From Kocuria massiliensis (lineage in GTDB: Bacteria > Actinomycetota > Actinomycetes > Actinomycetales > Micrococcaceae): DNA of 64,000 nucleotides. The stretch is taken from assembly GCF_900169715.1 (NCBI RefSeq), contig NZ_LT835161.1, positions 620,001 to 684,000 of the forward strand, read 5' to 3'. Below the pieces are notes generated by a model. The model did not search any database. It saw only the letters and a program-made list of their open reading frames with translations, and was not told the DNA's origin. Numbering within the stretch: position 1 is the stretch's first letter; each line of letters opens with the position of its first letter. This document shows, one piece after another, positions 30,596 to 40,691 of this stretch. A program made the translations under genes and the position numbers.

Positions 30596-31729
30596 GTGTC
30601 CTACGACATTCAAATCGGACGCTCGAAAAGCGCCCGCCGGTCCTATTCACTGGACGATATCGCCCTGGTCCCTGCGCGCAGAACGCGGGATCCACGGGAC
30701 GTATCCACCCAATGGCAAATCGACGCGTTCACCTTCGATACCCCGATTCTTGCCGCCCCCATGGATTCCGTGATGTCGCCTGAGACGGCCATTGCGATCG
30801 GCAAGCTCGGCGGTCTTGGCGTGCTGAATCTCGAAGGCCTATGGACGCGGTATGAGGATCCGGAACCCTACTTCGAAGAAATTTCTCTCTTGCCGCGCGA
30901 TGACATGTCGTACGTGACGCGGCGAATGCAGGAGATTTACGCTGAGCCAATCAAGGCGGAGCTGATCACCGAGAGGCTCGCCCAGATCCGTGAAGCGGGC
31001 GTCGTCGTGGCTGGGGCGTTGACCCCGCAACGAACGCAGGAGTTCTACAAAACGGTGGTGAACGCGGGCACTGACTTGTTCGTCATTCGTGGGTCGACCG
31101 TTTCCGCCGAGCACGTTTCTCAGAACCAGGAACCTCTGGACCTCAAGAAGTTCATTTACGAACTCGATGTCCCGGTGATCGTCGGTGGCGCCGCCGGATA
31201 CACCCCAGCCTTGCACTTGATGCGTACGGGCGCCGCGGGCGTGCTCGTCGGATTCGGTGGCGGCGCTACCACCACGACCCGGCGTGCCCTGGGCATTCAC
31301 GCGGCCATGGCTTCGGCAATTTCAGATGTGGCTGCGGCACGCGGCGACTACCTGGATGAGTCCGGCGGACGCTATGTTCATGTGATCGCTGACGGCGGCC
31401 TTGGCGTCTCCGGCGATATGGTCAAGGCGATGGCCATGGGTGCAGACGCCGTGATGGTGGGTGCTCCATTGGCCCGGGCCACCGAAGCTCCCGGGCGCGG
31501 ATACCACTGGGGCCCGGAGGCACACCACCATGAATTCCCGCGGGGGACTCGGACCCCGATGAGCCAAGTGGGCTCCCTCGAGGAAGTCATGTACGGTCCG
31601 TCGCATCACGTGGATGGCACCTCCAACCTCATGGGTGCGTTGCGGCGCGCCATGGCCACGACGGGATATTCGAACCTCAAGGAATTCCAACGTTCCGAAG
31701 TTCTCCTGACGGGCCGGCCCCAATACTGA
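30596..31729 (+). CDS. guaB3: GuaB3-type IMP dehydrogenase paralogue
   Basis: This 377-residue IMPDH/GMP-reductase-like TIM barrel has no CBS domains. The loop that carries the catalytic cysteine in GuaB reads GFGGGATTTTRRALG here, so that cysteine is absent. The segment GGRYVHVIADGGLGVSGDMVKAMAMGADAVMVG and the C-terminal YSNLKEFQR match the actinobacterial GuaB3 group next to guaB. Enzymatic activity is therefore doubtful or different from GuaB. The GTG at 30596 follows AGAAGGA (30584-30590). Confidence 0.88.
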   Translation: MSYDIQIGRSKSARRSYSLDDIALVPARRTRDPRDVSTQWQIDAFTFDTPILAAPMDSVMSPETAIAIGKLGGLGVLNLEGLWTRYEDPEPYFEEISLLPRDDMSYVTRRMQEIYAEPIKAELITERLAQIREAGVVVAGALTPQRTQEFYKTVVNAGTDLFVIRGSTVSAEHVSQNQEPLDLKKFIYELDVPVIVGGAAGYTPALHLMRTGAAGVLVGFGGGATTTTRRALGIHAAMASAISDVAAARGDYLDESGGRYVHVIADGGLGVSGDMVKAMAMGADAVMVGAPLARATEAPGRGYHWGPEAHHHEFPRGTRTPMSQVGSLEEVMYGPSHHVDGTSNLMGALRRAMATTGYSNLKEFQRSEVLLTGRPQY

Positions 31730-31816
31730 TAGCCCTGTGCGGCGATCTGTCCGTGCAAGATCGCGGCACTTTCCCGACTTGGGGACGCCTCAAGCTCAAC
31801 CGATAGACTGGACGAC

Positions 31817-32827
31817 GTGCTCAAATTAGCCTTCACGCCTCGATGGTTAGGGGCGCTGGTGTTGGCCCTCGCCTTGGCCACAGGATTCATGCTCCTGAGC
31901 CAGTGGCAACTCGGATCGGCCGATTCGCACCAGATCGATGCCAACCCGGCCAAAGAGACCGCGCGCCCGCTGGAAGAGGTTGCCCAGCCTTTGACGCCCG
32001 TGTTGGCCAGCCAGGCGGACTCGATGGTCATCGTGAAGGGGCACTATGTCGAGAAATCGAGTCGGCTCGTCGAAAACCGCGTCAATGATGGGACCAAGGG
32101 GTACTGGGTCGTCAGCCAGCTTCAGACGGACGATACCGCGACCCAAGGACACGAAAAGTACTCCGTCGCCGTGGCACGTGGATTTACCACGAACCCCGAT
32201 CCCCATGCCATCACTCAGGAGCCCCAAGGGCCGGTGACGGTGACCGGCCGCCTGGTGGCGAACGAAGGCCCCGTGACGAGCAAGAAAGCAGGATCCACCG
32301 AAGTCTTGGGCTCCGCCGCCACGGCGCAACTCACCAACGTGTGGAATACCCCGTTGTATGCCGGAACCGTCACCGCGACGTCGGAGACTACCGGAAATGA
32401 ATCGGTTCCCCTGACCGACGACGGAAAAGTGCGCAACGACGCTACGCTGGCTTCTCCACATGACGGCCTCGAGAAGATCCACACTGAGCAAGTCGTAGAC
32501 CATTCGGTGAACTGGCTGAATATTTTCTACGCCATCGAGTGGGTCGTCTTCGCAGTATTCGCGATCTTCCTCTGGTGGCGGCTGCTCTCCGACGACCACG
32601 AACGTCGGACGCATCCAGAGAAGTACTACGAGTTCGCTCCCTCCCACCACGAGAATCTCTTTTTCGAAGAGGAGACGGGGCGCCACTACTATTACGATTC
32701 CGAGCACGACCGGTATTACTACTACGACGAACCGGACGCCACGGATTCTTCCACCACGGCCGCATCTGGTCATTCCCAGGTGAATGCGGCTCACAACCAG
32801 CAACGAGGTAATCACGGTGACCGATAA
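31817..32827 (+). CDS. SURF1-like cytochrome oxidase assembly protein
   Basis: SURF1 proteins help insert haem a into cytochrome c oxidase. The 336-residue protein has an N-terminal membrane helix (about 10-28, ending LSQWQLGSAD), an extracytoplasmic domain with VKGHYVEKSSRLVENRVNDGTKGYWVV, and a second helix (about 233-252, WLNIFYAIEWVVFAVFAIFLWWRLL). A Tyr/His/Glu/Asp-rich cytoplasmic tail with YYYDSEHDRYYYYDE follows. TAGACT (31804-31809) is 7 nt before the GTG, implying a leaderless mRNA. It overlaps the next gene by 11 bp. Confidence 0.85.
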   Translation: MLKLAFTPRWLGALVLALALATGFMLLSQWQLGSADSHQIDANPAKETARPLEEVAQPLTPVLASQADSMVIVKGHYVEKSSRLVENRVNDGTKGYWVVSQLQTDDTATQGHEKYSVAVARGFTTNPDPHAITQEPQGPVTVTGRLVANEGPVTSKKAGSTEVLGSAATAQLTNVWNTPLYAGTVTATSETTGNESVPLTDDGKVRNDATLASPHDGLEKIHTEQVVDHSVNWLNIFYAIEWVVFAVFAIFLWWRLLSDDHERRTHPEKYYEFAPSHHENLFFEEETGRHYYYDSEHDRYYYYDEPDATDSSTTAASGHSQVNAAHNQQRGNHGDR

Positions 32828-33380
32828 CCCCACACCTGAGAATCGACCGAGGCCCGTAGAACGTACCGACGGTAAGCGAGTGCCGCTACCCGAGGAAGCT
32901 ACGCCTGGCAAAGCCGGACCGGTCCGAGTCACGCGACGCAAATTCGGCGGTACACAGGCTCAAATCCGGGGTGCCCTGTCGATTTATAAGTACTGCGCCT
33001 GGATTTCCGGCACATTCTTGCTCTTGCTCGTCGTCGAGATGATTACTCGTTACGTGTTCGGCTACGACCTGATGGCTGGCGCCACCAACGCAGCGACCGG
33101 CGAGAACGTCGCCTTAGGCTGGCTCAACCGGAATACTGGGAACCTCACGGGCGGACTCAACATTTCTACCGGCGTACTGATTGTCCACGGCTGGTTCTAC
33201 GTGATCTACCTGCTCGCGTGCTTCCGGCTGTGGCTTTTGATGCGGTGGCCGTTGGCTCAGCTGATCGTGATGGCTTTGGGCGGCGTCGTGCCGTTCTTGT
33301 CTTTCATCGTTGAACGAAAGATTCACCGCGAAACCGTGGCCCAGGTGGCCGCGAATCCCAAGTCCACCAAGCGGTACTAG
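32817..33380 (+). CDS. DUF3817-family integral membrane protein
   Basis: The 187-residue protein has a polar, basic N-terminal region (1-55) and three predicted membrane helices (about 60-80, 125-147, 150-170). The ending FLSFIVERKIHRE is typical of the DUF3817 family often found between SURF1-like and guaA genes in this group. Function is unknown. The GTG at 32817 follows CGAGG and overlaps the SURF1-like gene by 11 bp, so they are translated together. Confidence 0.8.
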   Translation: MTDNPTPENRPRPVERTDGKRVPLPEEATPGKAGPVRVTRRKFGGTQAQIRGALSIYKYCAWISGTFLLLLVVEMITRYVFGYDLMAGATNAATGENVALGWLNRNTGNLTGGLNISTGVLIVHGWFYVIYLLACFRLWLLMRWPLAQLIVMALGGVVPFLSFIVERKIHRETVAQVAANPKSTKRY

Positions 33381-33479
33381 CCGTGTGAGGTGAGTCGGGG
33401 TGTCCTAGACTGAAGGTCGTGGAGCTCGGCGAACCCGGAGCTACGTGCACGCATCCATTCCAACCACGAAGGTAAGGCA

Positions 33480-35078
33480 GTGACCCTATCCGAAACCTCG
33501 GCACCAACGGAGCTGGAAGAGCGCCCCGTCCTGGTCGTTGACTACGGCGCCCAATACGCGCAGTTGATTGCGCGGCGCGTCCGTGACGCGAACGTCTATT
33601 CGGAAATCGTTCCGCACACGATGTCCGCAGAGGACATGCTCGCCAAGAACCCAGCGGCGATCGTCCTTTCCGGCGGTCCTTCGAGCGTCTACGCCGACGG
33701 CGCCCCGGCCGGACATCCCGATCTGTACAACTCTGGCGTGCCGGTATTCGGCATCTGCTACGGGTTCCAGGTCATGGCTCAGACGCTCGGCGGAACTGTG
33801 GCCAAGACAGGGCTGCGGGAGTACGGCGCCACCGATGCCACCTTGACGGGTGGGGGAGTTTCCTTCCTTGGCGGTACACCGGTGACTCAGAACGTGTGGA
33901 TGAGTCACGGCGACTCGGTCACCGAGGCTCCCAGCGGTTTTGAGGTGCTGGCCAGCACGGAAGGTGCCCCTGTCGCGGCGTTCGTCAACGAGGCTCGGAA
34001 GCTTGGCGGCGTGCAGTGGCACCCCGAGGTCAAGCACTCGGACTTCGGGCAGCAGATTCTCGAAAATTTCCTCTTCAACGTGGCGGGATTGAAGCCCACG
34101 TGGACGACGGGCAACGTCATCGACGAGCAGGTCGAGAAGATTCGCCACCAGGTGGGGGACGCCAAAGTGATCTGTGCCCTGTCCGGCGGCGTCGATAGCT
34201 CGGTGGCCGCGGCACTCGTACACCGTGCCGTCGGCGACCAACTGACATGCTTTTTCATCGATCACGGGCTCCTTCGAGAAGGAGAACGCGAACAGGTGGA
34301 GCAGGACTACGCCGAGACGATGGGCATCAAGGTCGTCACGATCGACGAGTCCGACCGCTTCTTGAACGCCTTAGCCGGTGTGAGCGATCCCGAGACGAAG
34401 CGCAAGGCGATCGGCCGCGAGTTTATTCGGTCCTTCGAGGCGGCGCAGCGAAAGCTCGTGGCCGAGGCCGGCGGCTCGGGCGAAGACATCAAGTTCTTGG
34501 TCCAGGGGACCCTCTATCCCGACGTCGTGGAGTCCGGCGGTGGCGAGGGCGCGGCCAACATCAAGTCGCACCACAACGTGGGCGGCCTACCCGATGACCT
34601 GGCTTTCGATCTCGTCGAACCATTGCGCACGCTGTTTAAGGACGAAGTCCGCGCGATTGGTCGGGAATTGGGCGTTCCCGAAAAGATCGTGGCCCGGCAG
34701 CCTTTCCCCGGGCCCGGCCTGGGGATTCGTGTCATCGGCGAAGTGACGCGAGAGAACCTCACGGTCTTGCGTGCGGCCGACGCCATCGCACGGGCCGAGC
34801 TGACCCGGGCGGGACTGGATGAAGAAGTCTGGCAGATGCCCGTTGTCCTGTTGTCGCAAGTCCGTTCCGTCGGTGTTCAGGGCGATGGTCGTACCTATGG
34901 TCACCCGATCGTGTTGCGGCCGGTGTCTTCGGAAGATGCCATGACCGCCGACTGGTCTCGCCTCCCGTACGACCTGCTGGCTCGGATCTCGAATCGCATT
35001 ACCAACGAGGTGGAAGAGGTTAATCGCGTGGTGCTTGACGTGACCTCTAAGCCTCCGGGAACCATCGAGTGGGAGTAA
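33480..35078 (+). CDS. guaA: GMP synthase (glutamine-hydrolysing)
   Basis: GuaA aminates XMP to GMP. The 532-residue protein has an N-terminal class I glutaminase with nucleophile Cys93 in [10 protein letters not shown] and the HPEV of the triad, then an ATP-pyrophosphatase domain with PP-loop SGGVDSS at 235-241, and a C-terminal dimerisation domain ending in [10 protein letters not shown] as usual. The GTG start is preceded by GAAGGTAAGG. It completes the guaB-guaB3-guaA purine cluster and is followed by a terminator. Confidence 0.97.
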   Translation: MTLSETSAPTELEERPVLVVDYGAQYAQLIARRVRDANVYSEIVPHTMSAEDMLAKNPAAIVLSGGPSSVYADGAPAGHPDLYNSGVPVFGICYGFQVMAQTLGGTVAKTGLREYGATDATLTGGGVSFLGGTPVTQNVWMSHGDSVTEAPSGFEVLASTEGAPVAAFVNEARKLGGVQWHPEVKHSDFGQQILENFLFNVAGLKPTWTTGNVIDEQVEKIRHQVGDAKVICALSGGVDSSVAAALVHRAVGDQLTCFFIDHGLLREGEREQVEQDYAETMGIKVVTIDESDRFLNALAGVSDPETKRKAIGREFIRSFEAAQRKLVAEAGGSGEDIKFLVQGTLYPDVVESGGGEGAANIKSHHNVGGLPDDLAFDLVEPLRTLFKDEVRAIGRELGVPEKIVARQPFPGPGLGIRVIGEVTRENLTVLRAADAIARAELTRAGLDEEVWQMPVVLLSQVRSVGVQGDGRTYGHPIVLRPVSSEDAMTADWSRLPYDLLARISNRITNEVEEVNRVVLDVTSKPPGTIEWE

Positions 35079-35117
35079 CAGTCTGGGCCACGCCCGCCGG
35101 CTGAATCCCACGGTCTT

Positions 35118-35159
35118 CCACGGCCCGCTTCGCCCCGTGCGCGGCGGGCCGTGGTGCTT
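35118..35159 (+). terminator. terminator of guaA
   Basis: Arms 35118-35128 and 35144-35154 pair perfectly over 11 bp, with a GC-rich loop, and TGCTTT follows. Confidence 0.82.
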
Positions 35160-35287
35160 TAAAGGGGATGGAATTCTCTTCGAGTGCGACATCGGAGGAG
35201 CGGACCTCATACTATAGATGTGGTGCGCCGGTTTCGGCCGCCCATCGATGTGCGAACACCGTCCGACCACACGGAAGCAGAGGCAAC

Positions 35288-38200
35288 GTGACGAAGCCAG
35301 ATCCCGCCGAGCAGCACGAGAATGACCCGTCGAAGGACTCGGCGTCGAATTCCTCGCGAACGTCGGTTCCCTGGGCTACCCCACAGCGCGTTGAGACGAC
35401 GTCGGACGAGACCCTCAACCGTGATGCCTCGCAGAGCGAGGTCAGCGACGACGAGGCCCCGGCGGGCGAGCGCAACGTGCACATCGCCCGGGTCGGAACC
35501 GCCGGTGCGGAAGCCGCGGATCCGGGATCTCTCGATTCGATGACGACGTGGGCCACGACGCCGGGCGATGATGCCCCGACCGCCGACTCGCCGCAGTCGG
35601 ACCATGAAGCGGCCTCGAGGGCAGACGAACGACCCATTGCGGAATCCCGCGTGCGCCCCGAGAAATCTCCCGCAGAGTCACAACCGTCGGTCACAGAGAG
35701 GGAGGACTCCGACCCTCAACCCGCCACGGAGAACCCAACGACGGTGGAATCCAACGCCGAGCATGAACTCTTGCTGGAACGGTGGCTACACCAGGTGGAC
35801 GTGTACACCGGTCCGGACGCGTTGCTGGACTTCAACCTGGTCGACAACGTTCACATTGACCTGACCGATTCCAACCCGTCCGGCTATGCGCAGTTGCTGG
35901 CTGGTCGCAAGACTCGTCTGTCCACGATCCTTCGCGATCGTGCGACCTTCACCAACGGTGTCCGCGCCGCGCGGGCCATCCGAGCCAAGATTTTTGAATT
36001 GGACGCGGATCACGGTCTCGACGCCGGCTACCTCGCGGCGGGCACGGCGTCGTGGTTTGCTTCACGCAACCCCTCGGGGACTCCCGATGGCGCCCGGGGT
36101 GAACGCCGCCATATTGCTCCGGTTCTCCTCGCGCCGATCGTCATCAACCCTCACCCTGACGGCGACGACTTCGAGCTGAGGATCAATGGGCCCGCGAGGC
36201 TCAATCCGGCAATGGTCCGCCAGTTGCGCCGCGATTTCGGAATCGACCTTTATGCCGAGGGAGTGCATCGTAAAGCGACGTCGGGATCACGCCTCACGCC
36301 CGACGCGGTCCTCGAAGCTTTGCGGGCCGTCTGCATGGACGTGCCCGGGATGCACATTGAGGCGCGAACCGTGATTTCCACGTTCGCGGATCTGTCCGAC
36401 ACGGTTGGGTCATTGCCGACTAGCGCGGAATCCGGACTCCTGAGGGACGTTTCTCACCTGAATCGCGCTCAGATCAACAAACCGCGCACTCGGCGAGAAT
36501 TCGCGACGACGCCGGTGCCGCCCGATGAGGTTAACCCCGCCGACGAGGTCTTGGTGTACGACGCCGACGAGCGCGTGTCCGAGATTGTTCAGCGGGCCCG
36601 GGCGGGGGAGTCGATGACCGTGACGGCTCCCGCGGGCACGCAACACCTTCGTGCGGCCTTGAACGTGGTGGCCGGGCTCTTGGCCGAAGGCAAATCCGTC
36701 ATGGTTTTGGCGGAACGCCGGGAGACCTTGGCGAACGTTCGCCGTCGTCTTGCCGAGCTCGGCCTCGACGACCTCACGTTGGAGATCGGTGAAGAGCATT
36801 CGCCGGAGGGCCTCACCAGGGACTTCATCGAATCGATTGTTCGTTATGAAAAGGCCGTGGAGCCGAGGCTCTCGGGACTGCACGAAGACCTCGTAGAGAG
36901 CCGCCGCAAGCTCGTCCAGCACGTCGAGTCGCTACGGTGGCGCGACGAGCGCTGGGGCGTTTCGCCTTTGCAGGCGATGCAGACCCTCGCGGAACTCACC
37001 TCGCGTGAAAATGCGCCGTCCACCCGGGTCCGATTCAAGCGCGCCGTCATGGACGCCACAGTGGACCGCGAAGAGACCGTGGCACAGCTGGAACGAGCAG
37101 CCGAACTGCGAGCCTTCAACCCCACAACACGAACCGCACCATGGTACGGAGCGCGGCTCGTCAACACGGAGGAAACCAAGCAGGCGCGTGCCCTCGTGCG
37201 GGAGATCCTCGAGCAGACCAGGTCCTTGCGGTCCGAGATCGGCACCAGCTTCGAGTCGATCGGTCTTTCCCCGGAGAATACGTTGGCCGGGTGGAAGAGA
37301 CAGCTGAACCTGCTTGATGGAATCCGAGGCTCGTTGAAGAGGTTTAATCGGGATATCTTCCTGCGCCCCGTCACCGACTTGATCGCCGCCACCGCCTCGG
37401 CGACGTGGCGTCGTGAGCGCGGTATCGAGATGTCGGCGCTCCAGCGCTCGCGATTGCGCCGGGCGGCCAAGGAATACATCGTTCCTCAAGTTCACATCGA
37501 CGATCTGCACCAGGCCCTCATCACCGTTCAGGAGCAGCGGGAGCAGTGGCAGGAGTGGGCTCTCGAAGGACGAACCGTCCAGTTGCCGGGGCAGCTGGAA
37601 GAGATGCTCACTGCCTATGGTCGGTTGTCTGACGACATCAGTGACCTGGCGATCGTGATGGAAGAAAGCCCGTCCCGCAAGGACTACTTCGCCCTCTCCA
37701 TCTCGGAGCTCTTGGAGACCTTCGAGGCGATGGCCAATGATCGCTTTGTGCTGGATACCTTGCCCGAGCGCGATCGCTTGATGCACATTCTTCGGGGCAA
37801 GGGCCTCGAAGAGCTGCTGGCAGATCTCGAGGAGCGTCATGTTCCAGGCCCCCAGGTGGGAGCCGAATTGGATCTTGCCTGGTGGCAATCGGCCTTTGAA
37901 ATCATGTTGGACCGTCCCGAGGTCAACCTCGTCAGCGGGAAGTCGCTGGCCCAGTGGGAGTCCACGTTCCGGCGTTCCGACGCCGCTCACATTGCTTCCG
38001 GCCCGTCCCGGGTGCGCTACAGCGCTGCTCGCGGGTGGAATCGCCGGGTCCAGCTGAAACCGGTCCAGGCGCGTGAACTCCGTCAGATTCTCAAGGGAGC
38101 CCCCATCGGGTTGGCGGGATACTTCGACCGTGCCCCAGACGTCGTCGCTGGCCTGCGTCCGCTGTGGCTTTCGAGTCCCTTCGGTGTCGGAAGGGCTCTG

Positions 38201-39580
38201 CCGTCTTCTGCCCGGGCCGACGCGGTCGTCGTCCTGGATGCGGAGTCCACTCCTTTCGGGACTTGCCTCGCCGCGTTGGCCCGCACTGACCAGGTCGTCG
38301 CCTTTGGTGACGAGCACGCTGGTTACCCGCAGCCCTTCATCGTTTCGCCGACGACGGGCGGGGACCAACACGCCTCCACCGATTCCGTCGAGTCTGTCCT
38401 GGACGTCTTATCTCAGGTGGTCCCAGGAACCTCTCTTCGTCGAATCCACGAGGCACGCGACCAAACCCTGGTTTCCTATCTGAATCGGGCCTTCTACGCC
38501 GGCGAGCTGGAGACCATGCCATACGGCGAGGAGGCGGTCTCGCCGCAGCGGTCCATCGTCGTGGACTATCTTCGGGATCCTCAGCCAGACGACCACGTGG
38601 GCGCTCCGATCATTGAGTCTCCCAAGGCTGAAGTCAGGGCCGTCGTGGAGATGGTCTTTGACCATGCGGCTCGCAATCCTCGACAGTCGCTGGCGGTCCT
38701 TACGGTGAGCACCCGACACGCGGCCCGCATTGCCGAAGGTGTCCGGTTGGGTCTGGAGAGCCACCCAGAACTTCGGGAGTTCTTCGAGCCCGGATTGGAA
38801 CCGTTCCGGATCTTGGACCTTGCCCGCGCGCAGGGTGTGACTCGCGATTGCGTGATTTTCTCCCTGGGCGTCGCTCCGGCGGCCGGCTCCCGTGCCTCGC
38901 ACTTCGGCCAGTTGGCCGAGGAACGCGGTCGCCAGCGGTTCGTTAAGGCGATGACGACGGGACGCTTCCAGACCCGAGTGGTCAGCTCCTTGGATCTCGA
39001 GAGTCTCCAGGAAGCCGAACTCACGGGAGGCATGAAAGACCTTGTCGCGTTCTTGGACGAGTACGACAAGGCGCACGAGGGCTCGGATGGTGAGGAGGCC
39101 GTCTCCTCCATCCTGACGACGGAACATGCCGGAAGTGACTTCCTCTCCGTGCACGATGTTCAGGAAGAAGAGTACAAATCCGATTGGCTCCTCGCGGACC
39201 TGGCACACCGTTTGCGTCGTGCCGGCGCGGAAGTGGCATTGACGCCGGGACAGGAAGTCGACGGCATCGCCACAGCCGCCACCGAGTCGCTGTCAGCGGG
39301 GGCCGTGCCTAGTCCTCGGGCTCGGACGGCAGGGGACCGGGACGGACAAAGCTCGCATGGCTTGCGTCTTCCCGTGGGTATTTCGACCGATGGCACACCT
39401 CGTTACGCCGCGTCGTCGGTCCGGGAACGTTCCCGACTGCGGCCCGAGCGGCTGGAACGGACTGGCTGGAACCACGCATCACTCTGGACGGTAGATGTTT
39501 TTACCGATCCTCAATTCGTGGCCAACCGCATTCTGGGATATCTCGGGCTCGAGGCTCCTGCCGCGGAGAAGGACTCGTGA
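35288..39580 (+). CDS. DUF4011-like protein related to SF1 helicases with decayed ATPase motifs
   Basis: The 1430-residue protein has a disordered acidic N-terminus (1-160), then a DUF4011-like region (about 170-330) with LLDFNLVDNVHIDLTDSNPSGYAQLLAG. A region laid out like an Upf1-type helicase follows. The P-loop position reads APAGTQ (447-452) and lacks the GK[ST], the DEAS position reads LDAES (983-987), and a GDE (1007-1009) stands where GDxxQ is expected. A C-terminal domain (about 1290-1425) resembles the Vsr-like nuclease domain found in relatives. The GTG at 35288 follows AGAGG; a TACTAT box lies at 35210-35215. It is probably an ATPase-dead protein; its function is unknown. Confidence 0.7.
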   Translation: MTKPDPAEQHENDPSKDSASNSSRTSVPWATPQRVETTSDETLNRDASQSEVSDDEAPAGERNVHIARVGTAGAEAADPGSLDSMTTWATTPGDDAPTADSPQSDHEAASRADERPIAESRVRPEKSPAESQPSVTEREDSDPQPATENPTTVESNAEHELLLERWLHQVDVYTGPDALLDFNLVDNVHIDLTDSNPSGYAQLLAGRKTRLSTILRDRATFTNGVRAARAIRAKIFELDADHGLDAGYLAAGTASWFASRNPSGTPDGARGERRHIAPVLLAPIVINPHPDGDDFELRINGPARLNPAMVRQLRRDFGIDLYAEGVHRKATSGSRLTPDAVLEALRAVCMDVPGMHIEARTVISTFADLSDTVGSLPTSAESGLLRDVSHLNRAQINKPRTRREFATTPVPPDEVNPADEVLVYDADERVSEIVQRARAGESMTVTAPAGTQHLRAALNVVAGLLAEGKSVMVLAERRETLANVRRRLAELGLDDLTLEIGEEHSPEGLTRDFIESIVRYEKAVEPRLSGLHEDLVESRRKLVQHVESLRWRDERWGVSPLQAMQTLAELTSRENAPSTRVRFKRAVMDATVDREETVAQLERAAELRAFNPTTRTAPWYGARLVNTEETKQARALVREILEQTRSLRSEIGTSFESIGLSPENTLAGWKRQLNLLDGIRGSLKRFNRDIFLRPVTDLIAATASATWRRERGIEMSALQRSRLRRAAKEYIVPQVHIDDLHQALITVQEQREQWQEWALEGRTVQLPGQLEEMLTAYGRLSDDISDLAIVMEESPSRKDYFALSISELLETFEAMANDRFVLDTLPERDRLMHILRGKGLEELLADLEERHVPGPQVGAELDLAWWQSAFEIMLDRPEVNLVSGKSLAQWESTFRRSDAAHIASGPSRVRYSAARGWNRRVQLKPVQARELRQILKGAPIGLAGYFDRAPDVVAGLRPLWLSSPFGVGRALPSSARADAVVVLDAESTPFGTCLAALARTDQVVAFGDEHAGYPQPFIVSPTTGGDQHASTDSVESVLDVLSQVVPGTSLRRIHEARDQTLVSYLNRAFYAGELETMPYGEEAVSPQRSIVVDYLRDPQPDDHVGAPIIESPKAEVRAVVEMVFDHAARNPRQSLAVLTVSTRHAARIAEGVRLGLESHPELREFFEPGLEPFRILDLARAQGVTRDCVIFSLGVAPAAGSRASHFGQLAEERGRQRFVKAMTTGRFQTRVVSSLDLESLQEAELTGGMKDLVAFLDEYDKAHEGSDGEEAVSSILTTEHAGSDFLSVHDVQEEEYKSDWLLADLAHRLRRAGAEVALTPGQEVDGIATAATESLSAGAVPSPRARTAGDRDGQSSHGLRLPVGISTDGTPRYAASSVRERSRLRPERLERTGWNHASLWTVDVFTDPQFVANRILGYLGLEAPAAEKDS

Positions 39581-39867
39581 CCTCCGGGGACGCTGGCTCC
39601 TCCAAGCGTTCTGCCGATTCGTCGGGATCCGATGACGGTGGCGACGGACGAGATCAAGCTCGCCGTCGCTACCGTCACAAGGGACCCCGGCGCGCGACCG
39701 GCGGAACGGACATCAGCCAGGGCGAACCCGAACGCCTGGCCGGATTCGGGATGGCGTCCTCCGGTGGATTGTCGGCTTCCCTCCCGACAAGGGACGGTGC
39801 TTCGCGAGACAAGCTGGATGATCGTGGCCGGTGGATCCTGGAGCAACGACCCCCGCACTGGGGCTGA
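39577..39867 (+). CDS. small conserved hypothetical protein ending in RPPHWG
   Basis: A 96-residue, highly polar and probably disordered protein starts at a GTG that overlaps the end of the large helicase-like gene by 4 bp, so the two are translationally coupled. The N-terminal half is Ser/Asp/Arg-rich and the C-terminus ends DRGRWILEQRPPHWG, a tail I recall in short proteins from related actinobacteria. Coupling suggests it partners the 1430-residue protein. No function is known. Confidence 0.65.
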   Translation: MTSGDAGSSKRSADSSGSDDGGDGRDQARRRYRHKGPRRATGGTDISQGEPERLAGFGMASSGGLSASLPTRDGASRDKLDDRGRWILEQRPPHWG

Positions 39868-39875
39868 TCTGGTCA

Positions 39876-40577
39876 TCAGCGTTGCTTTCCTGGCTCAGAT
39901 CCGCTGACGGCCTGGGGACGGGCCACGATCAGTACTTCGTCGGGCGTCGAACCCAGGACGGCCGCAGATTCCGAGTCGGCTCCCAGAAAGACGACGTTCT
40001 TGCCGGGGTCTCCAGAGGCCCACGTCGATGGGGTGTCTTCACTCCTGGAGGACCAAATGAGAATCGCGTCGGTGGTCCGTACTGGTCCGTGATCGTCATG
40101 ACTCAACACTCGGACGGAGGCTCCCGGGCCCAATAAGGAGACTGCCTCGGGATCCCTGACGCGCACCGCCACGGCCACTAGCCCCTCCGCTAGGTGTTCC
40201 GTGAGTTCCGGGGAGACCAGCATGGACGAAAACACAGGCTGATCTCGCATGACCGGTACGGCCAGCGTGCGCTGTTCCACCGACTCGGGATTTGGTGGAT
40301 CGCGCGGGAGATTCTCCGATAAAGCTCCCATGACCTCCACGGTTCTGAGGTCCGATGGCTCGATGCGGTGCCCTATGGGGAGATCCTTGGCGGCCACCAC
40401 GATGTGGGACTTTTCTGAGGCATCCCGACTGGGCCAGAACATTCCGACGAGCGATGACCCGACGATGAGGAGAATTCCGAGGGTGCGCGAGCGGCGACTC
40501 AAGCGGCTTCGGATCCTGACGCGCAGAGGGATAGTCCTTCGAGGCCGTTGCGAGCGAGGGAATATCTTGGTCCACAT
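39876..40577 (-). CDS. SAF-domain membrane-anchored protein (CpaB/RcpC-like)
   Basis: The 233-residue protein has a very basic N-terminus (about 1-30), one membrane helix (about 32-48, LGILLIVGSSLVGMFW) and an extracytoplasmic SAF domain beginning VVAAKDLPIGHRIEPSDL, as in the Flp-pilus assembly protein CpaB. No other pilus genes are nearby, so a pilus role is uncertain. It converges on the small hypothetical gene with only 8 bp between stops. A GATTCT box lies 6 nt before the ATG. Confidence 0.8.
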   Translation of the reverse strand: MWTKIFPRSQRPRRTIPLRVRIRSRLSRRSRTLGILLIVGSSLVGMFWPSRDASEKSHIVVAAKDLPIGHRIEPSDLRTVEVMGALSENLPRDPPNPESVEQRTLAVPVMRDQPVFSSMLVSPELTEHLAEGLVAVAVRVRDPEAVSLLGPGASVRVLSHDDHGPVRTTDAILIWSSRSEDTPSTWASGDPGKNVVFLGADSESAAVLGSTPDEVLIVARPQAVSGSEPGKQR

Positions 40578-40691
40578 GACCCGAGAATCGCATGCTCGGT
40601 GAGTAGCCGCCCGCGATGCGGTGGCAAACGCCGTCCCACGGTGAATAACTCGTCAACCCGCGACGGGAGAATGATTCTGTGGACGGACCAG

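Noticed and set aside
36932-38371. A 479-codon minus-strand frame within the large helicase-like gene
   Set aside because: Antisense shadow; no domain and it lies entirely within an intact 1430-codon gene.
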